Assembly (NCBI RefSeq): GCF_022012475.1
Contig: NZ_JAKLWS010000017.1
Coordinates: 24,660-88,659 of the forward strand
Direction of reading: 5' to 3'
Origin: Rhodohalobacter sulfatireducens
GTDB taxonomy: Bacteria > Bacteroidota > Rhodothermia > Balneolales > Balneolaceae
DNA: 64,000 bases
Position numbers and translations under genes: made by a program. This document shows, piece by piece, positions 41,848-52,241 of the stretch. Below the pieces are notes generated by a model, which saw only the letters and a program-made list of their open reading frames with translations, made no database searches and was not told the DNA's origin. Each line of letters starts with the position of its first letter. Positions within the stretch are counted from its first letter, which is position 1.

Positions 41848-42609
41848 TTAAGACTTGGTTTTCTCTTTGCCAACCGTTTTTTGGGATTCTTTTTCGGTTT
41901 TAGCCGGCTCTTCAATATCGATGGTTTTGTCTTCTTTAGCTTTTGAATCTTTGCCCATCTCCAATTTGAACTGATTTACCAGTTCTCTGGCTCGCAGCTT
42001 CTCAGCGTTGGCCTCAATCTCCATTGTTTCGGTATCCACACTTTCGAGGGCGATCTCCATTCTGGCTTCATTTCGGGCCGTTTCTTCATTCAATCGGTTG
42101 ACCATTTCGGAGTGGGTCTGATCCAATCCGCCCATTTCGAATGATTCAAGCGCATCTGCTACTTTTGCCTGCCACTCGGCCCGTTCGCTTGCGCGAAGAG
42201 CTTCCCTTGCTTCTTTAATCTTTCGATCTTTCTCACGCATGAAAGCCTGTTTTACCTTCAGAGCTTTTTCATACGCTTGTTCAGCATATTTCAGCTGTTG
42301 CTTGGAATGTTGCAGGTTCTCTTTCGCTTTTTCGAGTTGAAGTGCATAGCCTTCGGCAAGATCGTCGCGGTCAGCCTCAATCGCAGATTTGATTTTTGAT
42401 GTGATTTCGGAAATTGATTTTTCATACTTCTCAACCTCTTTCCGGAGCATCATTGCGTTCGCTTTAACGGTAGTGATGTTCTCGTTCATTTGAGGAATCT
42501 GGTCGTTCAATTCCCGAATGTTCTGTTCAAGGATAAGTTTCGGGTCTTCCATTGAACTGACAAATCCGCCAAAAAGTGATTTGATTGCTCTTATAAATCG
42601 TTTAAACAT
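41848..42609 (-). CDS. pspA: PspA/IM30 family protein (ESCRT-III superfamily)
   Basis: 253 residues. The N-terminal amphipathic helix (MFKRFIRAIKSLFGGFVSSM) is followed by the EDPKLILEQNIRELNDQI motif typical of PspA/IM30 and long helices up to about 215, then a Lys/Glu/Thr-rich tail of about 35 residues. PspA polymerises on stressed inner membrane and helps keep it sealed. The usual activator PspF and partners PspB/PspC are not nearby; instead two uncharacterised coiled-coil genes follow. It starts 82 bases after the nucleoside phosphorylase gene and may have its own promoter there. Confidence 0.93.
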   Translation of the reverse strand: MFKRFIRAIKSLFGGFVSSMEDPKLILEQNIRELNDQIPQMNENITTVKANAMMLRKEVEKYEKSISEITSKIKSAIEADRDDLAEGYALQLEKAKENLQHSKQQLKYAEQAYEKALKVKQAFMREKDRKIKEAREALRASERAEWQAKVADALESFEMGGLDQTHSEMVNRLNEETARNEARMEIALESVDTETMEIEANAEKLRARELVNQFKLEMGKDSKAKEDKTIDIEEPAKTEKESQKTVGKEKTKS

Positions 42610-42691
42610 GGTTTTTTAGCTTATTGAAGTTAATGCCCTGATGCATGACGCATCATATAAAGTTAATAGTTTTCTTTTTATTCGCAATTGT

Positions 42692-44038
42692 TTATGCCCT
42701 AAAATCGTGAACCCCTTTTTTATCAACACGATGTGTTACCAGGTTCAGAGGCTTCGGTGCCTTCTTCTTAACAGAGATGGCATCTTTCATACCTTCGATT
42801 GCGGCATGAATTGTCTCCTCCTTGTTCGTATAGAGTGTTGCAAATGTTTCACCGGCTTTAATTCTATCACCAATTTTTTTATGAAGAACAAATCCCGCGG
42901 CGGGGTCTACGTCCTCCTCTTTTTTTCTGCGGCCGGCACCAAGTTCAACGGATACCATTCCCATTGCATGGGCATCCATTTCATTGATATATCCATCTTT
43001 ATCATACACAATATTCTCCTGGTATTCAGCCCCAACGAACGTTTCAGGTTTTTTAATAACGGAACGATCTCCGCCTTGTTCTTCAACAATATCAAGCCAT
43101 TTTTGGAATGCTGATCCATTTCCTACTGATTTTTTACTCATTTCAATTCCTTCTTCAACCGAGTCTGCTTTTTTACCGAGGCAGATCATCGTTCCGGCTA
43201 ACAGATGTGTGATCTCCATCACATCCTCCGGCCCGTTTCCACGCAAGCAATCAATACTTTCCTTCACCTCCAGCCAATTTCCAACGGCATTACCCAAAGG
43301 TTGCTCCATATTTGTGAGGTAAGCGATGGTTTGTTTGCCAAACTTCTCTCCAATACCTACCAGGGTCTGTGCGAGTTTTGCAGCGTCTTCGCGTGTTTTC
43401 ATAAAAGCACCTGAGCCGAATTTTACATCTAAAACCAGGGCATCAATTCCCTCAGCCAGTTTTTTGCTCATAATACTCCCTGCAATTAATGGAATGGATT
43501 CTACCGTAGCGGTCACATCGCGAAGAGAATAGAGAAGTTTATCCGCAGGGGCTATCTCTTCCGTTTGACCTGCCAAAACAAGGTCATGTTTTTTGATGAT
43601 CTCTTTATAGCGATCCAGGTCCATGTCTACCGAAAAACCCGGGATGGATTCAAGTTTGTCAAGTGTTCCGCCGGTATGTCCCAATCCACGCCCGGAGATC
43701 ATCGGAACCGGCACGCCGCATGAAGCTACTATAGGTGCGAGGATCAGAGAGAGTTTATCACCCACACCACCGGTAGAGTGCTTGTCGACTTTGGTACCGG
43801 GTATTTCATCAAGATCAACAACAATTCCGCTATGGAGCATTGAGTTGGTCAGGGCAGCGGCTTCTTCGGTATTCAATCCGTTCAGAAAAGAAGCCATTAA
43901 AAAAGCACTCATCTGGTAATCAGGAATTTTACCGTCGGTATATGTTTGTACCAAATAGTGAATCTCATCTTCAGTGAGAGCCTGGTTTTCTCGTTTTTTC
44001 CTGATGAGGGATACCGTGTTAAATGATGAATCAGACAT
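42692..44038 (-). CDS. deoA: pyrimidine-nucleoside / thymidine phosphorylase
   Basis: 448 residues, close to family length. Domains in order are the glycosyl-transferase 3 N-terminal helices (about 8-70), the catalytic domain with DKHSTGGVGDKLSLILAP (phosphate and nucleoside site, about 85-102) and SGRGLGHTGGTLDKLESI, and the C-terminal PYNP domain (about 350-425). It splits thymidine or uridine with phosphate in nucleoside salvage. Thymidine-only (DeoA) versus broader pyrimidine specificity cannot be told. It is divergent from pdxB. Confidence 0.92.
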   Translation of the reverse strand: MSDSSFNTVSLIRKKRENQALTEDEIHYLVQTYTDGKIPDYQMSAFLMASFLNGLNTEEAAALTNSMLHSGIVVDLDEIPGTKVDKHSTGGVGDKLSLILAPIVASCGVPVPMISGRGLGHTGGTLDKLESIPGFSVDMDLDRYKEIIKKHDLVLAGQTEEIAPADKLLYSLRDVTATVESIPLIAGSIMSKKLAEGIDALVLDVKFGSGAFMKTREDAAKLAQTLVGIGEKFGKQTIAYLTNMEQPLGNAVGNWLEVKESIDCLRGNGPEDVMEITHLLAGTMICLGKKADSVEEGIEMSKKSVGNGSAFQKWLDIVEEQGGDRSVIKKPETFVGAEYQENIVYDKDGYINEMDAHAMGMVSVELGAGRRKKEEDVDPAAGFVLHKKIGDRIKAGETFATLYTNKEETIHAAIEGMKDAISVKKKAPKPLNLVTHRVDKKGVHDFRA

Positions 44039-44130
44039 CGCTATTTTTTAAATCCTGAGATTTCTTTCTGTTCTATTATAAAGGAATATACAATTCAAAC
44101 ATTCTCTATTCATTTTCCTATCATTGATCT

Positions 44131-45237
44131 ATGAAAGTTTTTGCTGATAAATACCTGTATGCACTCGATCAACTGATTCCCGAAGATTTTGAACTGGAAA
44201 CCTATAATCCTGATATAGGATTTCCTAAAGATATTAATCGCTTTGATGCTCTGCTGATTCGAACGGTTACAAAACTAAATAAGGAGACCCTTTCGGAGGC
44301 CGGGAATCTGAAATTTGTGGGATCAGCCACTGCCGGGTTTGACCATGTTGATGTGGATTACCTGAATTCGCTTGGGATAGATTTTGCCCGGTCGGAGGGA
44401 TGTAATGCCAATGCTGTGGGCGAATATGTCCTCACAGCATTATACCGCTGGGGACAGCTTCGGAATGAAAAAATCGAAGATCTGAAAGTTGGAGTCGTTG
44501 GATGTGGAAATACGGGTGGATCATTGATCGGATATTTACAAAAGCTTGGGATTGAGTACGTTGCCTATGATCCGCCAAAAGCTGATAGGGAGAAGAATTT
44601 TAAATCGGCTGACCTGAATGAGTTATTAGCGTGCGACATTCTCTCCTTTCATACTCCTCTGACTCAAAATGGAACTAACGCCACCTATCACATCTGCAGC
44701 AAACATTGGCTGGATCACAGTTTTAAGCTGATTATCAATGCCAGCCGAGGCGGTGTTGTGGATGAAAAGGCACTACTTGAGGCAAAAAGACTTGGACTCG
44801 TTCGGGATTTTGTATTAGATGTTTGGGAAAACGAACCGGTTTTTTCGGATGAGGTAGCCAATCAGGCATTTCTTGCAACCCCTCATATTGCCGGGTATTC
44901 AAAAGAGGCCAAATGGAAAGCGAGTGAAATAGTTGTTCGAAAAATGGTTGAGTTTTTTGGTGAGGAGTATTCACCGCCAAGACAAAATGAACAACCTGAA
45001 CGCTCGGGTTTGGCTGAACCCGGAGATTTATCATTTGAAGATTTTCTCTGGAAAAATCATAAGATTGATTTTTATGATCAGAAGTTGAGAAAATTGATCG
45101 GTTTATCTGATGGGAAGAAAGCCCAAAAATTTGCCGATTTACGATCAAATACCCCAACCCGATTTGAATTCAAAACTGTTATCGATCAGTATTCAAACTC
45201 AGACATTTTGCCTGAAGAGCTAAAGGTTTTTCGTTGA
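44131..45237 (+). CDS. pdxB: 4-phosphoerythronate dehydrogenase
   Basis: 368 residues. The 2-hydroxyacid dehydrogenase fold has GVVGCGNTGGSLIGYL (NAD loop, about 117-132), NASRGGVVDEKALL (catalytic Arg) and TPHIAGYSKEAKWKA, the last typical of PdxB rather than SerA. A PdxB-type C-terminal dimerisation region follows (about 280-368). It oxidises 4-phosphoerythronate in the DXP-independent branch of pyridoxal phosphate synthesis. A -7-like box TATCATTG lies only 4 bases before the ATG, so its leader may be very short, as for rlmN. Confidence 0.9.
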   Translation: MKVFADKYLYALDQLIPEDFELETYNPDIGFPKDINRFDALLIRTVTKLNKETLSEAGNLKFVGSATAGFDHVDVDYLNSLGIDFARSEGCNANAVGEYVLTALYRWGQLRNEKIEDLKVGVVGCGNTGGSLIGYLQKLGIEYVAYDPPKADREKNFKSADLNELLACDILSFHTPLTQNGTNATYHICSKHWLDHSFKLIINASRGGVVDEKALLEAKRLGLVRDFVLDVWENEPVFSDEVANQAFLATPHIAGYSKEAKWKASEIVVRKMVEFFGEEYSPPRQNEQPERSGLAEPGDLSFEDFLWKNHKIDFYDQKLRKLIGLSDGKKAQKFADLRSNTPTRFEFKTVIDQYSNSDILPEELKVFR

Positions 45238-45246
45238 ACTAAATTG

Positions 45247-45302
45247 GCCACAGAGACACGGAAGCTCACTGTAAATTCAGTGTAGCTCTGTGCTTCCGTG
45301 GC
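45247..45302. terminator. hairpin between convergent pdxB and tatD-family genes
   Basis: GCCACAGAGACACGGAAG ... CTTCCGTGGC forms a long imperfect hairpin with a CACTG-AAATT-CAGTG centre (CACTGTAAATTCAGTG), touching the stop codon of the TatD gene. It fits a two-way terminator and belongs to the same family as the inverted repeat at 17200-17292. Confidence 0.6.
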
Positions 45303-46069
45303 TATTTAATCCCAAATAGCTCAAATGCATTTCGCGTTGTTTTTTCGGCAATTTCTTCAACCGACAGATTTTTTAACTCCGCCAAATTTTCAGCGATATT
45401 TTTGATGAAAGCCGGTTCATTTCTCTTTCCGCGATACGGGACCGGAGCCAGGTAGGGCGCATCTGTTTCAAGAATAAGTTTTTCCATCGGCATTTTTGCG
45501 ACGGTTTTATCAACCCCGGCATTTTTAAATGTTGAAACTCCGCCCACGCCCAGATACAATCCCAAATCAAGAGCCCGTTTTCCTTCATCTTCTGTTCCTG
45601 TAAAACAGTGCCACACTCCTTTTAGGGATCCATCCTGTTCCTCCTCAATCAAATCCAGCAGGTCGGTTGTACTTTCGCGATTATGAAGAACAATTGGTTT
45701 GCCGGTTTGTTTAGCTGTTCGGCAATGTATTCGTAAACTCTCTTTTTGTTTATCAACAAAATCAGTACTCCAATAGTAGTCCAAACCCGTTTCGCCGACT
45801 CCGACAAATTCGTCTGTTTTACAAAGCTCTATCAATTTTTCTTCATCCACAGGTAAATTCTCTTCAACACTGCATGGATGAATTCCCGCCATATTGTAAA
45901 ATGTAATTTCCGAATGTCGGAGCTGATCCATCTGCTCAATCGAATTCCAGTCAATGGCCGGCAAAAAAATGTGCTTAATTCCTTCTTTTGATGAACGATC
46001 CAGAACCTCGTCGAGATCGTCTTTGAATTTATCGAGATATAGGTGGCAATGGGTGTCTGTGAGAATCAA
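45302..46069 (-). CDS. TatD-family metal-dependent nuclease
   Basis: 255 residues, TIM-barrel hydrolase. Metal ligands are visible: DTHCHLY (HxH) at 5-11, the Glu in GVGETGLDYYW, His in GIHPC and VLHNRE, WHCFTG, and Asp in LILETDAPYLAP. TatD proteins are 3'-to-5' DNases or RNases involved in repair and decay. Length is normal. It is encoded alone, downstream of a repeat-filled gap. Confidence 0.92.
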   Translation of the reverse strand: MILTDTHCHLYLDKFKDDLDEVLDRSSKEGIKHIFLPAIDWNSIEQMDQLRHSEITFYNMAGIHPCSVEENLPVDEEKLIELCKTDEFVGVGETGLDYYWSTDFVDKQKESLRIHCRTAKQTGKPIVLHNRESTTDLLDLIEEEQDGSLKGVWHCFTGTEDEGKRALDLGLYLGVGGVSTFKNAGVDKTVAKMPMEKLILETDAPYLAPVPYRGKRNEPAFIKNIAENLAELKNLSVEEIAEKTTRNAFELFGIK

Positions 46070-46116
46070 TTTTGTAATAGATTTTTAGATGAAAAACGGA
46101 AGATAAGGATTTCATC

Positions 46117-46262
46117 TGCCCCTTTGAAGGGGGCAAATCAACAGAGATGACTCAGGGGGATGACCGAAACTTTAAATAAGTTCAGGCTCGAGCGACACGA
46201 ACACACCCCTGATTCCTCCGCTGAACGCTTCGGAATCTTTCCCCTCTCAAGAGGGGAAATCT
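46117..46262. repeat. dispersed CCCCTTTGAAGGGGG repeat
   Basis: GCCCCTTTGAAGGGGGC palindrome, then CTCAGGGGGATGACC, then GATTCCTCCGCTGAACGCTTCGG and CCCCTCTCAAGAGGGG. The same set of blocks in similar order is found near 5293-5407 and 25283-25340, and a piece near 17443-17475. The copies are diverged and lie only between genes. Confidence 0.65.
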
Positions 46263-46266
46263 TGTC

Positions 46267-47115
46267 TCACTCAAAAAGGTCTTCACCGGATTTGATTCGT
46301 TTCCGGTAAGAGGCAATAACCGGGTACCGAACTTCAACTTTTTTGTAACCTAACTGGTTGAAGAGAGGGATCAATATCGATTCATGTACTTTTGCAACTT
46401 TCCCGGTACATACAATCTGCTCCTGACCGGTTAATTGTAAAGTGGAGAGCTGATTGTTGATGAAATCTGTAAAACCATCCCGTATCAGGGATTCTAACTC
46501 AGGTGGTATCGGTTTAACAAGAACCTGGCCTGCTATAGAGGCAAGCTCGCGATTTGGTTTTCCGGCGCGATAGATTCGGTTCATCATTTCGGAGTAGCCT
46601 ACAGATTCCAGTTTTTCTTCCAGGAAATGAAGAGTTTCGGGATTGCCGGTTTTTCGGAAATACATTTTTAGAATACGACGACCGAGATCGGCAGCGCTTC
46701 CCTCATCCCCAATTGCATAACCAAGCGCAGCAGATTTGTTAACCAAGCTACCATTTTCAATTTTTGCGCTAATGGATCCGGTCCCTAAAACAACGACCAC
46801 TCCATCACCCTTTCCGAAAAATGCTTTTCCTGAACCATCCAGGTCACTTTTAATTTTCAAGCTGGCCCGTGGAAATATGGGTTGCAGAAATCGCATTACA
46901 ATTTCATCGGAAACCGGGTTTCCGCAACCGGCACCAAAGAAATAGATAAGATCCGGTGAGAGACTTCCAATCTGGTGCTTCAGATCAACGCTGTCGCTCA
47001 TCATCTGGATGTTGGAAGGGTGTAAACCCTGGGTCTGGATTTGAGTGGTTTCTTCTCCGTCCACATACAGCCAGTCGGTTTTAGTAGCTCCACTGTCGGC
47101 AATCAGGTATTTCAT
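46267..47115 (-). CDS. N-acetylglucosamine kinase-like (BadF/BadG family) protein
   Basis: 282 residues, ASKHA sugar-kinase fold. The N-terminal phosphate loop is DSGATKTDW (7-15), with VVVLGTGSISA in the middle (about 108-118), GDEGSAADLGRRIL (about 136-149) and a C-terminal CTGKVAKVHE. This set is typical of the eukaryote-like GlcNAc kinase/BadF group found in Bacteroidota. It would phosphorylate N-acetylglucosamine from cell-wall turnover. It is transcribed on its own. Confidence 0.85.
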   Translation of the reverse strand: MKYLIADSGATKTDWLYVDGEETTQIQTQGLHPSNIQMMSDSVDLKHQIGSLSPDLIYFFGAGCGNPVSDEIVMRFLQPIFPRASLKIKSDLDGSGKAFFGKGDGVVVVLGTGSISAKIENGSLVNKSAALGYAIGDEGSAADLGRRILKMYFRKTGNPETLHFLEEKLESVGYSEMMNRIYRAGKPNRELASIAGQVLVKPIPPELESLIRDGFTDFINNQLSTLQLTGQEQIVCTGKVAKVHESILIPLFNQLGYKKVEVRYPVIASYRKRIKSGEDLFE

Positions 47116-47149
47116 AAACAGGAGTTATGTTATGGTTAGTTGCTTGTTG

Positions 47150-47199
47150 TCAGTTGTGTGTTGTCAGTCGTTGATATACAACAAACAACACACAACTGA
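47150..47199. repeat. long hairpin in the gap between metF and the sugar kinase
   Basis: TCAGTTGTGTGTTGT (47150-47164) pairs perfectly with ACAACACACAACTGA (47185-47199), with a 20-base loop; partly matching GTTAGTTG / CACTAACAAC extends the stem. Further right lie CAAGTCTCCAGACTTG (about 47224-47240) and GATTCTGAATCAAGTTCAGAATGAC (about 47324-47348), both palindromic. I see no gene here. They probably end transcription of metF. Confidence 0.6.
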
Positions 47200-47365
47200 C
47201 CACTAACAACTACAAGGGCTGGCGCAAGTCTCCAGACTTGTGTCCTTCGATATAGGTCACAAGCGATTCAACTATGCTAAAGCTTCGTTGACCAAGGACG
47301 CATGCGCCATTAGAACCATGGAGATTCTGAATCAAGTTCAGAATGACAATACTTTTCACTCCAAA

Positions 47366-48319
47366 TCACTTCGCCTTCAAAAAGTCAATTACATCCAATG
47401 CGGGTTGTGGATTACCCATTATGTAATAATGAATTCCCGGTGCTCCTTTTTCCATCAACTCAAGAGATTGCTGCTGTGCCCACTCAACTCCGATGTTTTT
47501 TACATTATCCGGATCGGCATCCACCTCGGCAGTTAATTCATCAGGAATTGTAAGATGAAAATATTTTGGCAGTGATTTCAGATGGTTTGTAGTCGTCAAA
47601 ATCTTTAAACCGGGAATTATCGGTACATCAATACCGGCAGCTCTGCATTTGTCAACAAATCTGAAGTAAGCGTCATTATCAAAAAACATCTGGGTAACAA
47701 TGTATTCTCCCCCCGCATCCACTTTGTCTTTCAGTTTTTTGATGTCCCAGTCCAGGTTTGGTGCTTCAAAATGTTTCTCGGGATAACCGGCCACACCCAC
47801 ACAGAAGTCAGTTGCTTCTGCATTTACGATATCCTCCAGGTATTGACCATTATTCATATGATGAATCTGTTTCACAAGATCAATCGCAAACTTGTTTGCC
47901 GTACCATTCATATTCAATGAAACCTGGGATCCCGTATTATCTCCCCTTATGGCGAGCACATTGTGAATACCTAAGTAGTTGAGCTCAATTAAGGCGTCTT
48001 CGCTCTCTTCTTTGGTAAATCCTTCGCAGATGAGGTGTGGTACCGGGTCGATGCCGTATCGGTGGAGGATGGCTGCACATAATCCAATCGTGCCGGGACG
48101 TTTTCTTCGTACGATTCGCTTCAATGAGCCGTCCGGTTGTTCCTCCACATAAGATTCTGCGGCGTGGTAGGTTACATCAATAAATGGAGGCCGAGATGCT
48201 TCAACAACCTTATCTAAAGATTCAAACACAGACTGTACTGACCCACCTCGTTTAGGGGGTATGATTTCAAATGAGATCAGAGGTTCAGATGCTCTATCGT
48301 AATGTTCAATAACTTTCAT
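47366..48319 (-). CDS. metF: methylenetetrahydrofolate reductase
   Basis: 317 residues, TIM barrel with FAD. SFEIIPPKRGG (residues 16-26, catalytic Glu), GIHNVLAIRGDN (about 112-123), AGYPEKHFEAPN (about 171-182) and VTQMFFDNDAYFRFVDKCR are all diagnostic. It makes 5-methyl-tetrahydrofolate, the methyl donor for MetH, encoded divergently 205 bases away. The shared gap has no riboswitch that I can recognise. Confidence 0.95.
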   Translation of the reverse strand: MKVIEHYDRASEPLISFEIIPPKRGGSVQSVFESLDKVVEASRPPFIDVTYHAAESYVEEQPDGSLKRIVRRKRPGTIGLCAAILHRYGIDPVPHLICEGFTKEESEDALIELNYLGIHNVLAIRGDNTGSQVSLNMNGTANKFAIDLVKQIHHMNNGQYLEDIVNAEATDFCVGVAGYPEKHFEAPNLDWDIKKLKDKVDAGGEYIVTQMFFDNDAYFRFVDKCRAAGIDVPIIPGLKILTTTNHLKSLPKYFHLTIPDELTAEVDADPDNVKNIGVEWAQQQSLELMEKGAPGIHYYIMGNPQPALDVIDFLKAK

Positions 48320-48524
48320 AAAAAAATACTGTAATTGATGCTCAAAATGTTGATTTTATAAGACTGTTTCAGATATTGTATTTTTTGATATTTCCCAATC
48401 ATCAATCTTACTGGAGTCCATTTAGTGGAATCATTGAAAGATACATTGAATTCATCGCGAACGTTTCCAAAAGAAACAGTTTTGTGATTTATATGCAATT
48501 TCAGATCAATAAGAGTAATAATTT

Positions 48525-51500
48525 ATGAGTCATTTCCAACATCCAATATTTAAGCTTTTACAAGAACGAATTTTTGTACTTGATGGAGCCATGGGTACAA
48601 TGATTCAAGGATATAAACTATCTGAGAAAGACTACCGTGGTTCCCAATTCAAGGATACATCAGACGATCAAAAAGGGAATAATGACCTCCTAAGTATTAC
48701 TCAACCAAACATTATAAGGGAAATTCATTCCAATTTCCTCTCTGCCGGAGCGGATATTATTGAAACAAACACTTTTAATGCAAATCCGATCTCCCAGGCG
48801 GATTATAACCTCCAGGACCAGGCCTATGAACTGAATGTTGCTTCTGCAAAAGTAGCCAGGGAGGCGGCCGACGAGTTCACAGAGAAAAATCCGGATAAAC
48901 CGCGATTTGTAGCGGGTGCTTTAGGCCCAACAAATAAAACACTTTCGCTATCACCGGATGTTGAAGACCCCGGGTACCGGGCAATAACATTCGATGCTTT
49001 AGTGGATGCGTACACAGAGCAGATTCGCGGATTGGTTGATGGTGGTGTAGACACTCTTTTGATTGAAACTGTATTTGATACGCTGAATTGCAAAGCTGCA
49101 ATTTATGCCGTTCATAACTATTGCCGGAAAATCGGGAAGAAAATTCCCATCATGATTTCCGGTACGATTGTTGATCAAAGCGGAAGAACGCTCTCCGGAC
49201 AAACAACGGAAGCCTTTTGGATCTCCGTTCAGCATGCAAACCCTCTCTTAAGTGTTGGACTGAACTGTGCCCTGGGATCAAAGCAGATGAGGCCATATAT
49301 CCAGGAGCTGTCAAATCACGCCAGTTGTTTTACCAGTTTATATCCAAATGCCGGTTTGCCGGATGAGATGGGAGAGTATGATGAGACTCCTGAATTCATG
49401 AGAAAGCAGATGCAGGAGTATGCCGAAAATGGATTTGTAAATATTGTGGGTGGATGTTGTGGAACCACACCGGATCATATTGAGGCAATGGCGGATGAGG
49501 CCAAACGGCATAAACCCAGAAAGTGTCCTGATCCAAAACCCTACTTAAGATTGAGCGGACTGGAACCGTTGGTGGTACGTCCTGAAACTAATTTTGTAAA
49601 TATTGGTGAGCGGACAAATGTAACCGGTTCGGCGAAGTTTAAGCGGCTCATTAAAAACGAGGAATATGAAGAGGGACTTTCTGTAGCACGCGATCAAGTT
49701 GAAGGGGGTGCACAGATTATCGATATCAACATGGACGAAGGGCTACTGGATTCTGAACAGGTGATGAAAGATTTCATCAACCTGATGGCCGCTGAGCCGG
49801 ATATTGCACGTGTGCCGTTTATGGTAGACAGTTCAAAGTGGAGTGTTATTTTATCGGGCCTGAAAACCACTCAGGGGAAAAGTGTGGTGAATTCTGTTAG
49901 CCTGAAAGAGGGCGAGGAAGCTTTTAAAGAGCAGGCTCGCAAGATTTTAGATTTCGGAGCAGCGGTTGTGGTGATGGCATTTGATGAAAAAGGCCAGGCC
50001 GATTCGCTGGAACGCCGAAAAGAGATCTGCAAACGTGCGTATGATATCCTAACAGAGGAGGTGGGATTTGCTCCGCAGGATATTATTCTCGATCCCAATA
50101 TCCTTACTGTTGGTACAGGAATTGAAGAGCATAATAATTACGCCGTTGATTTCATTGAAACGGTTCGGTGGATCAAGGAAAACCTACCGTTGGCTAAGAC
50201 AAGTGGAGGGTTGAGTAACATTTCATTCTCATTCCGCGGAAATAACGTGGTTCGGGAGGCGATGCACTCGGCATTTCTTTACCATGCGATTGATGCCGGC
50301 CTGGATATGGCCATCGTAAATGCAGGTCAGTTGGAAGTGTATGAGGAGATCGAACCAAAACTAAAGGAACTGGTTGAAGACGTACTCTTAAATCGACGTG
50401 ATGATGCCACAGAGCGTTTGGTAGAGTATGCCGACAAAATCAAAGACCAGGATAGCGGCGAGGTTAAAGCGAAGCAAGATGCCTGGCGTGACGGGACAGT
50501 AGAAGAACGTATTAAACATGCCCTGGTAAAAGGAATTACGAATTATATCGAAGATGATGTGGAGGAGGCGCGCCAAAAATATCCACAGCCGATTGAAGTT
50601 ATTGAAGGGCCGATGATGGCGGGAATGAATGTGGTGGGCGACCTATTTGGGGCCGGAAAAATGTTTCTCCCGCAGGTTGTAAAAAGTGCCCGCGTGATGA
50701 AAAAAGGCGTGGCGGTGCTGATTCCATACATTGAAGAAGAGAAGGAAAAAAACAAAGATTCCGAGCCCAAGGCAAAAGTTCTCCTGGCAACAGTGAAAGG
50801 AGATGTACACGACATTGGCAAAAATATTGTGGCCGTAGTTCTGCGGTGTAATAATTATGATGTGATTGACCTTGGTGTGATGAATCCCGCGGAAAAAATC
50901 CTGGCTGCTGCCAAAGAGCATAAAGTGGATGTGGTTGGGCTGAGCGGATTGATTACGCCGTCGCTCGATGAGATGGTGCATGTGGCCAAGGAGATGTCAC
51001 GCGAAGGATTTGAAACGCCGCTTCTTATCGGAGGGGCAACCACTTCAAGGATGCACACCGCTGTAAAGATTGCGCCATCCTACGAGAACCCGGTGATTCA
51101 TGTGTTGGATGCATCCCGAAGTGTTACAGTAGTCAATCGGCTGGTTTCCAAAACATTGAAAAATGGATTTTTGGATGAGATTCGAGAGGAGTATGAAGGC
51201 CTGCGGGATCAATACAGCAGCCGGAGCAAGCGGAAGACATATCTGTCCATCCGTAAAGCTCGTGAGAACCGGACAGAGATTGATTGGGATGAAACGGATG
51301 TAAAAACGCCCAAAAACTTAGGAGTAACTACTTTTAAAAACTTCCCACTCTCCAAACTTCGGCGATTTATTGACTGGGGGCCATTCTTTATCGCCTGGGA
51401 GATGAAAGGAAAATTCCCGGATATTCTTGAGGATGAAAAAGCCGGAAAAGAAGCACGGAAGCTTTTTGATGAAGCCAATCAGCTTTTAGATAAAATCATT

Positions 51501-52223
51501 AACGATAACCTGCTGACCGCGAATGGTGTACTGGGGCTTTTCCCGGCAAACAGCGTAGGTGACGACATTGAAATCTACACAGACGAATCCCGCGATGAAG
51601 TTCGTACCGTATTCCATGCATTGCGTCAACAGTCAAAGAAACGAAGTGGACAACCGAATAAAGCGTTGTCTGATTTTGTAGCTCCGAAAGAGACCGGAAT
51701 TCAAGATTATATGGGAGCTTTCGCAGTTACAACCGGTCATGGTGTCGATGAGTTGGTGGCCAAGTTCCAGAAAGATCACGACGACTACAATGCAATACTT
51801 GTAAAAGCTCTCGCAGATCGATTGGCTGAGGCTTTTGCCGAGTATCTTCACAGAGAGGTACGAACTGATCTCTGGGGATACTCACCGGATGAAGATTTTG
51901 ACAACGAAGAATTGATCCGAGAGAAATACGAGGGCATTCGGCCGGCGCCGGGCTATCCCGCTCAACCGGATCACACCGAAAAACGAATTTTGTTTGACCT
52001 GCTGGATGTGGAAGAATCGGCTAAAATTACATTGACCGAACACCTTGCCATGTCACCGGCATCATCTGTAAGCGGACTCTATTTCGCGCATCCCGAATCG
52101 AAATATTTCAACCTCGGCAATATTCAAAGAGACCAGGTTGAAGATTATGCCGAACGCAAAGGGATGAGTGTGGAAGAAGTGGAGAAATGGTTAGGTCCGA
52201 ATTTGGCATATGAGAAGGAGTAG
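48525..52223 (+). CDS. metH: cobalamin-dependent methionine synthase
   Basis: 1232 residues, full length. Four modules: homocysteine-binding barrel (about 1-335; zinc ligands Cys248, Cys311 and Cys312 in [10 protein letters not shown]), methyltetrahydrofolate-binding barrel (about 355-640, [14 protein letters not shown]), cobalamin domain (about 655-895; His762 in DVHDIGKN binds cobalt), and the AdoMet reactivation domain (about 915-1225, with [12 protein letters not shown]). It methylates homocysteine to methionine and so needs vitamin B12. No cobalamin or SAM riboswitch is seen upstream. It is monocistronic and ends with the hairpins at 52242. Confidence 0.97.
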   Translation: MSHFQHPIFKLLQERIFVLDGAMGTMIQGYKLSEKDYRGSQFKDTSDDQKGNNDLLSITQPNIIREIHSNFLSAGADIIETNTFNANPISQADYNLQDQAYELNVASAKVAREAADEFTEKNPDKPRFVAGALGPTNKTLSLSPDVEDPGYRAITFDALVDAYTEQIRGLVDGGVDTLLIETVFDTLNCKAAIYAVHNYCRKIGKKIPIMISGTIVDQSGRTLSGQTTEAFWISVQHANPLLSVGLNCALGSKQMRPYIQELSNHASCFTSLYPNAGLPDEMGEYDETPEFMRKQMQEYAENGFVNIVGGCCGTTPDHIEAMADEAKRHKPRKCPDPKPYLRLSGLEPLVVRPETNFVNIGERTNVTGSAKFKRLIKNEEYEEGLSVARDQVEGGAQIIDINMDEGLLDSEQVMKDFINLMAAEPDIARVPFMVDSSKWSVILSGLKTTQGKSVVNSVSLKEGEEAFKEQARKILDFGAAVVVMAFDEKGQADSLERRKEICKRAYDILTEEVGFAPQDIILDPNILTVGTGIEEHNNYAVDFIETVRWIKENLPLAKTSGGLSNISFSFRGNNVVREAMHSAFLYHAIDAGLDMAIVNAGQLEVYEEIEPKLKELVEDVLLNRRDDATERLVEYADKIKDQDSGEVKAKQDAWRDGTVEERIKHALVKGITNYIEDDVEEARQKYPQPIEVIEGPMMAGMNVVGDLFGAGKMFLPQVVKSARVMKKGVAVLIPYIEEEKEKNKDSEPKAKVLLATVKGDVHDIGKNIVAVVLRCNNYDVIDLGVMNPAEKILAAAKEHKVDVVGLSGLITPSLDEMVHVAKEMSREGFETPLLIGGATTSRMHTAVKIAPSYENPVIHVLDASRSVTVVNRLVSKTLKNGFLDEIREEYEGLRDQYSSRSKRKTYLSIRKARENRTEIDWDETDVKTPKNLGVTTFKNFPLSKLRRFIDWGPFFIAWEMKGKFPDILEDEKAGKEARKLFDEANQLLDKIINDNLLTANGVLGLFPANSVGDDIEIYTDESRDEVRTVFHALRQQSKKRSGQPNKALSDFVAPKETGIQDYMGAFAVTTGHGVDELVAKFQKDHDDYNAILVKALADRLAEAFAEYLHREVRTDLWGYSPDEDFDNEELIREKYEGIRPAPGYPAQPDHTEKRILFDLLDVEESAKITLTEHLAMSPASSVSGLYFAHPESKYFNLGNIQRDQVEDYAERKGMSVEEVEKWLGPNLAYEKE

Positions 52224-52241
52224 AAAATTTGTGTAACGTGA

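Noticed and set aside
48320..48524. Possible SAM or cobalamin riboswitch between metF and metH
   Set aside because: The gap was read on both strands and shows no B12-box-like or SAM-type conserved core; it is simple AT-rich promoter sequence.
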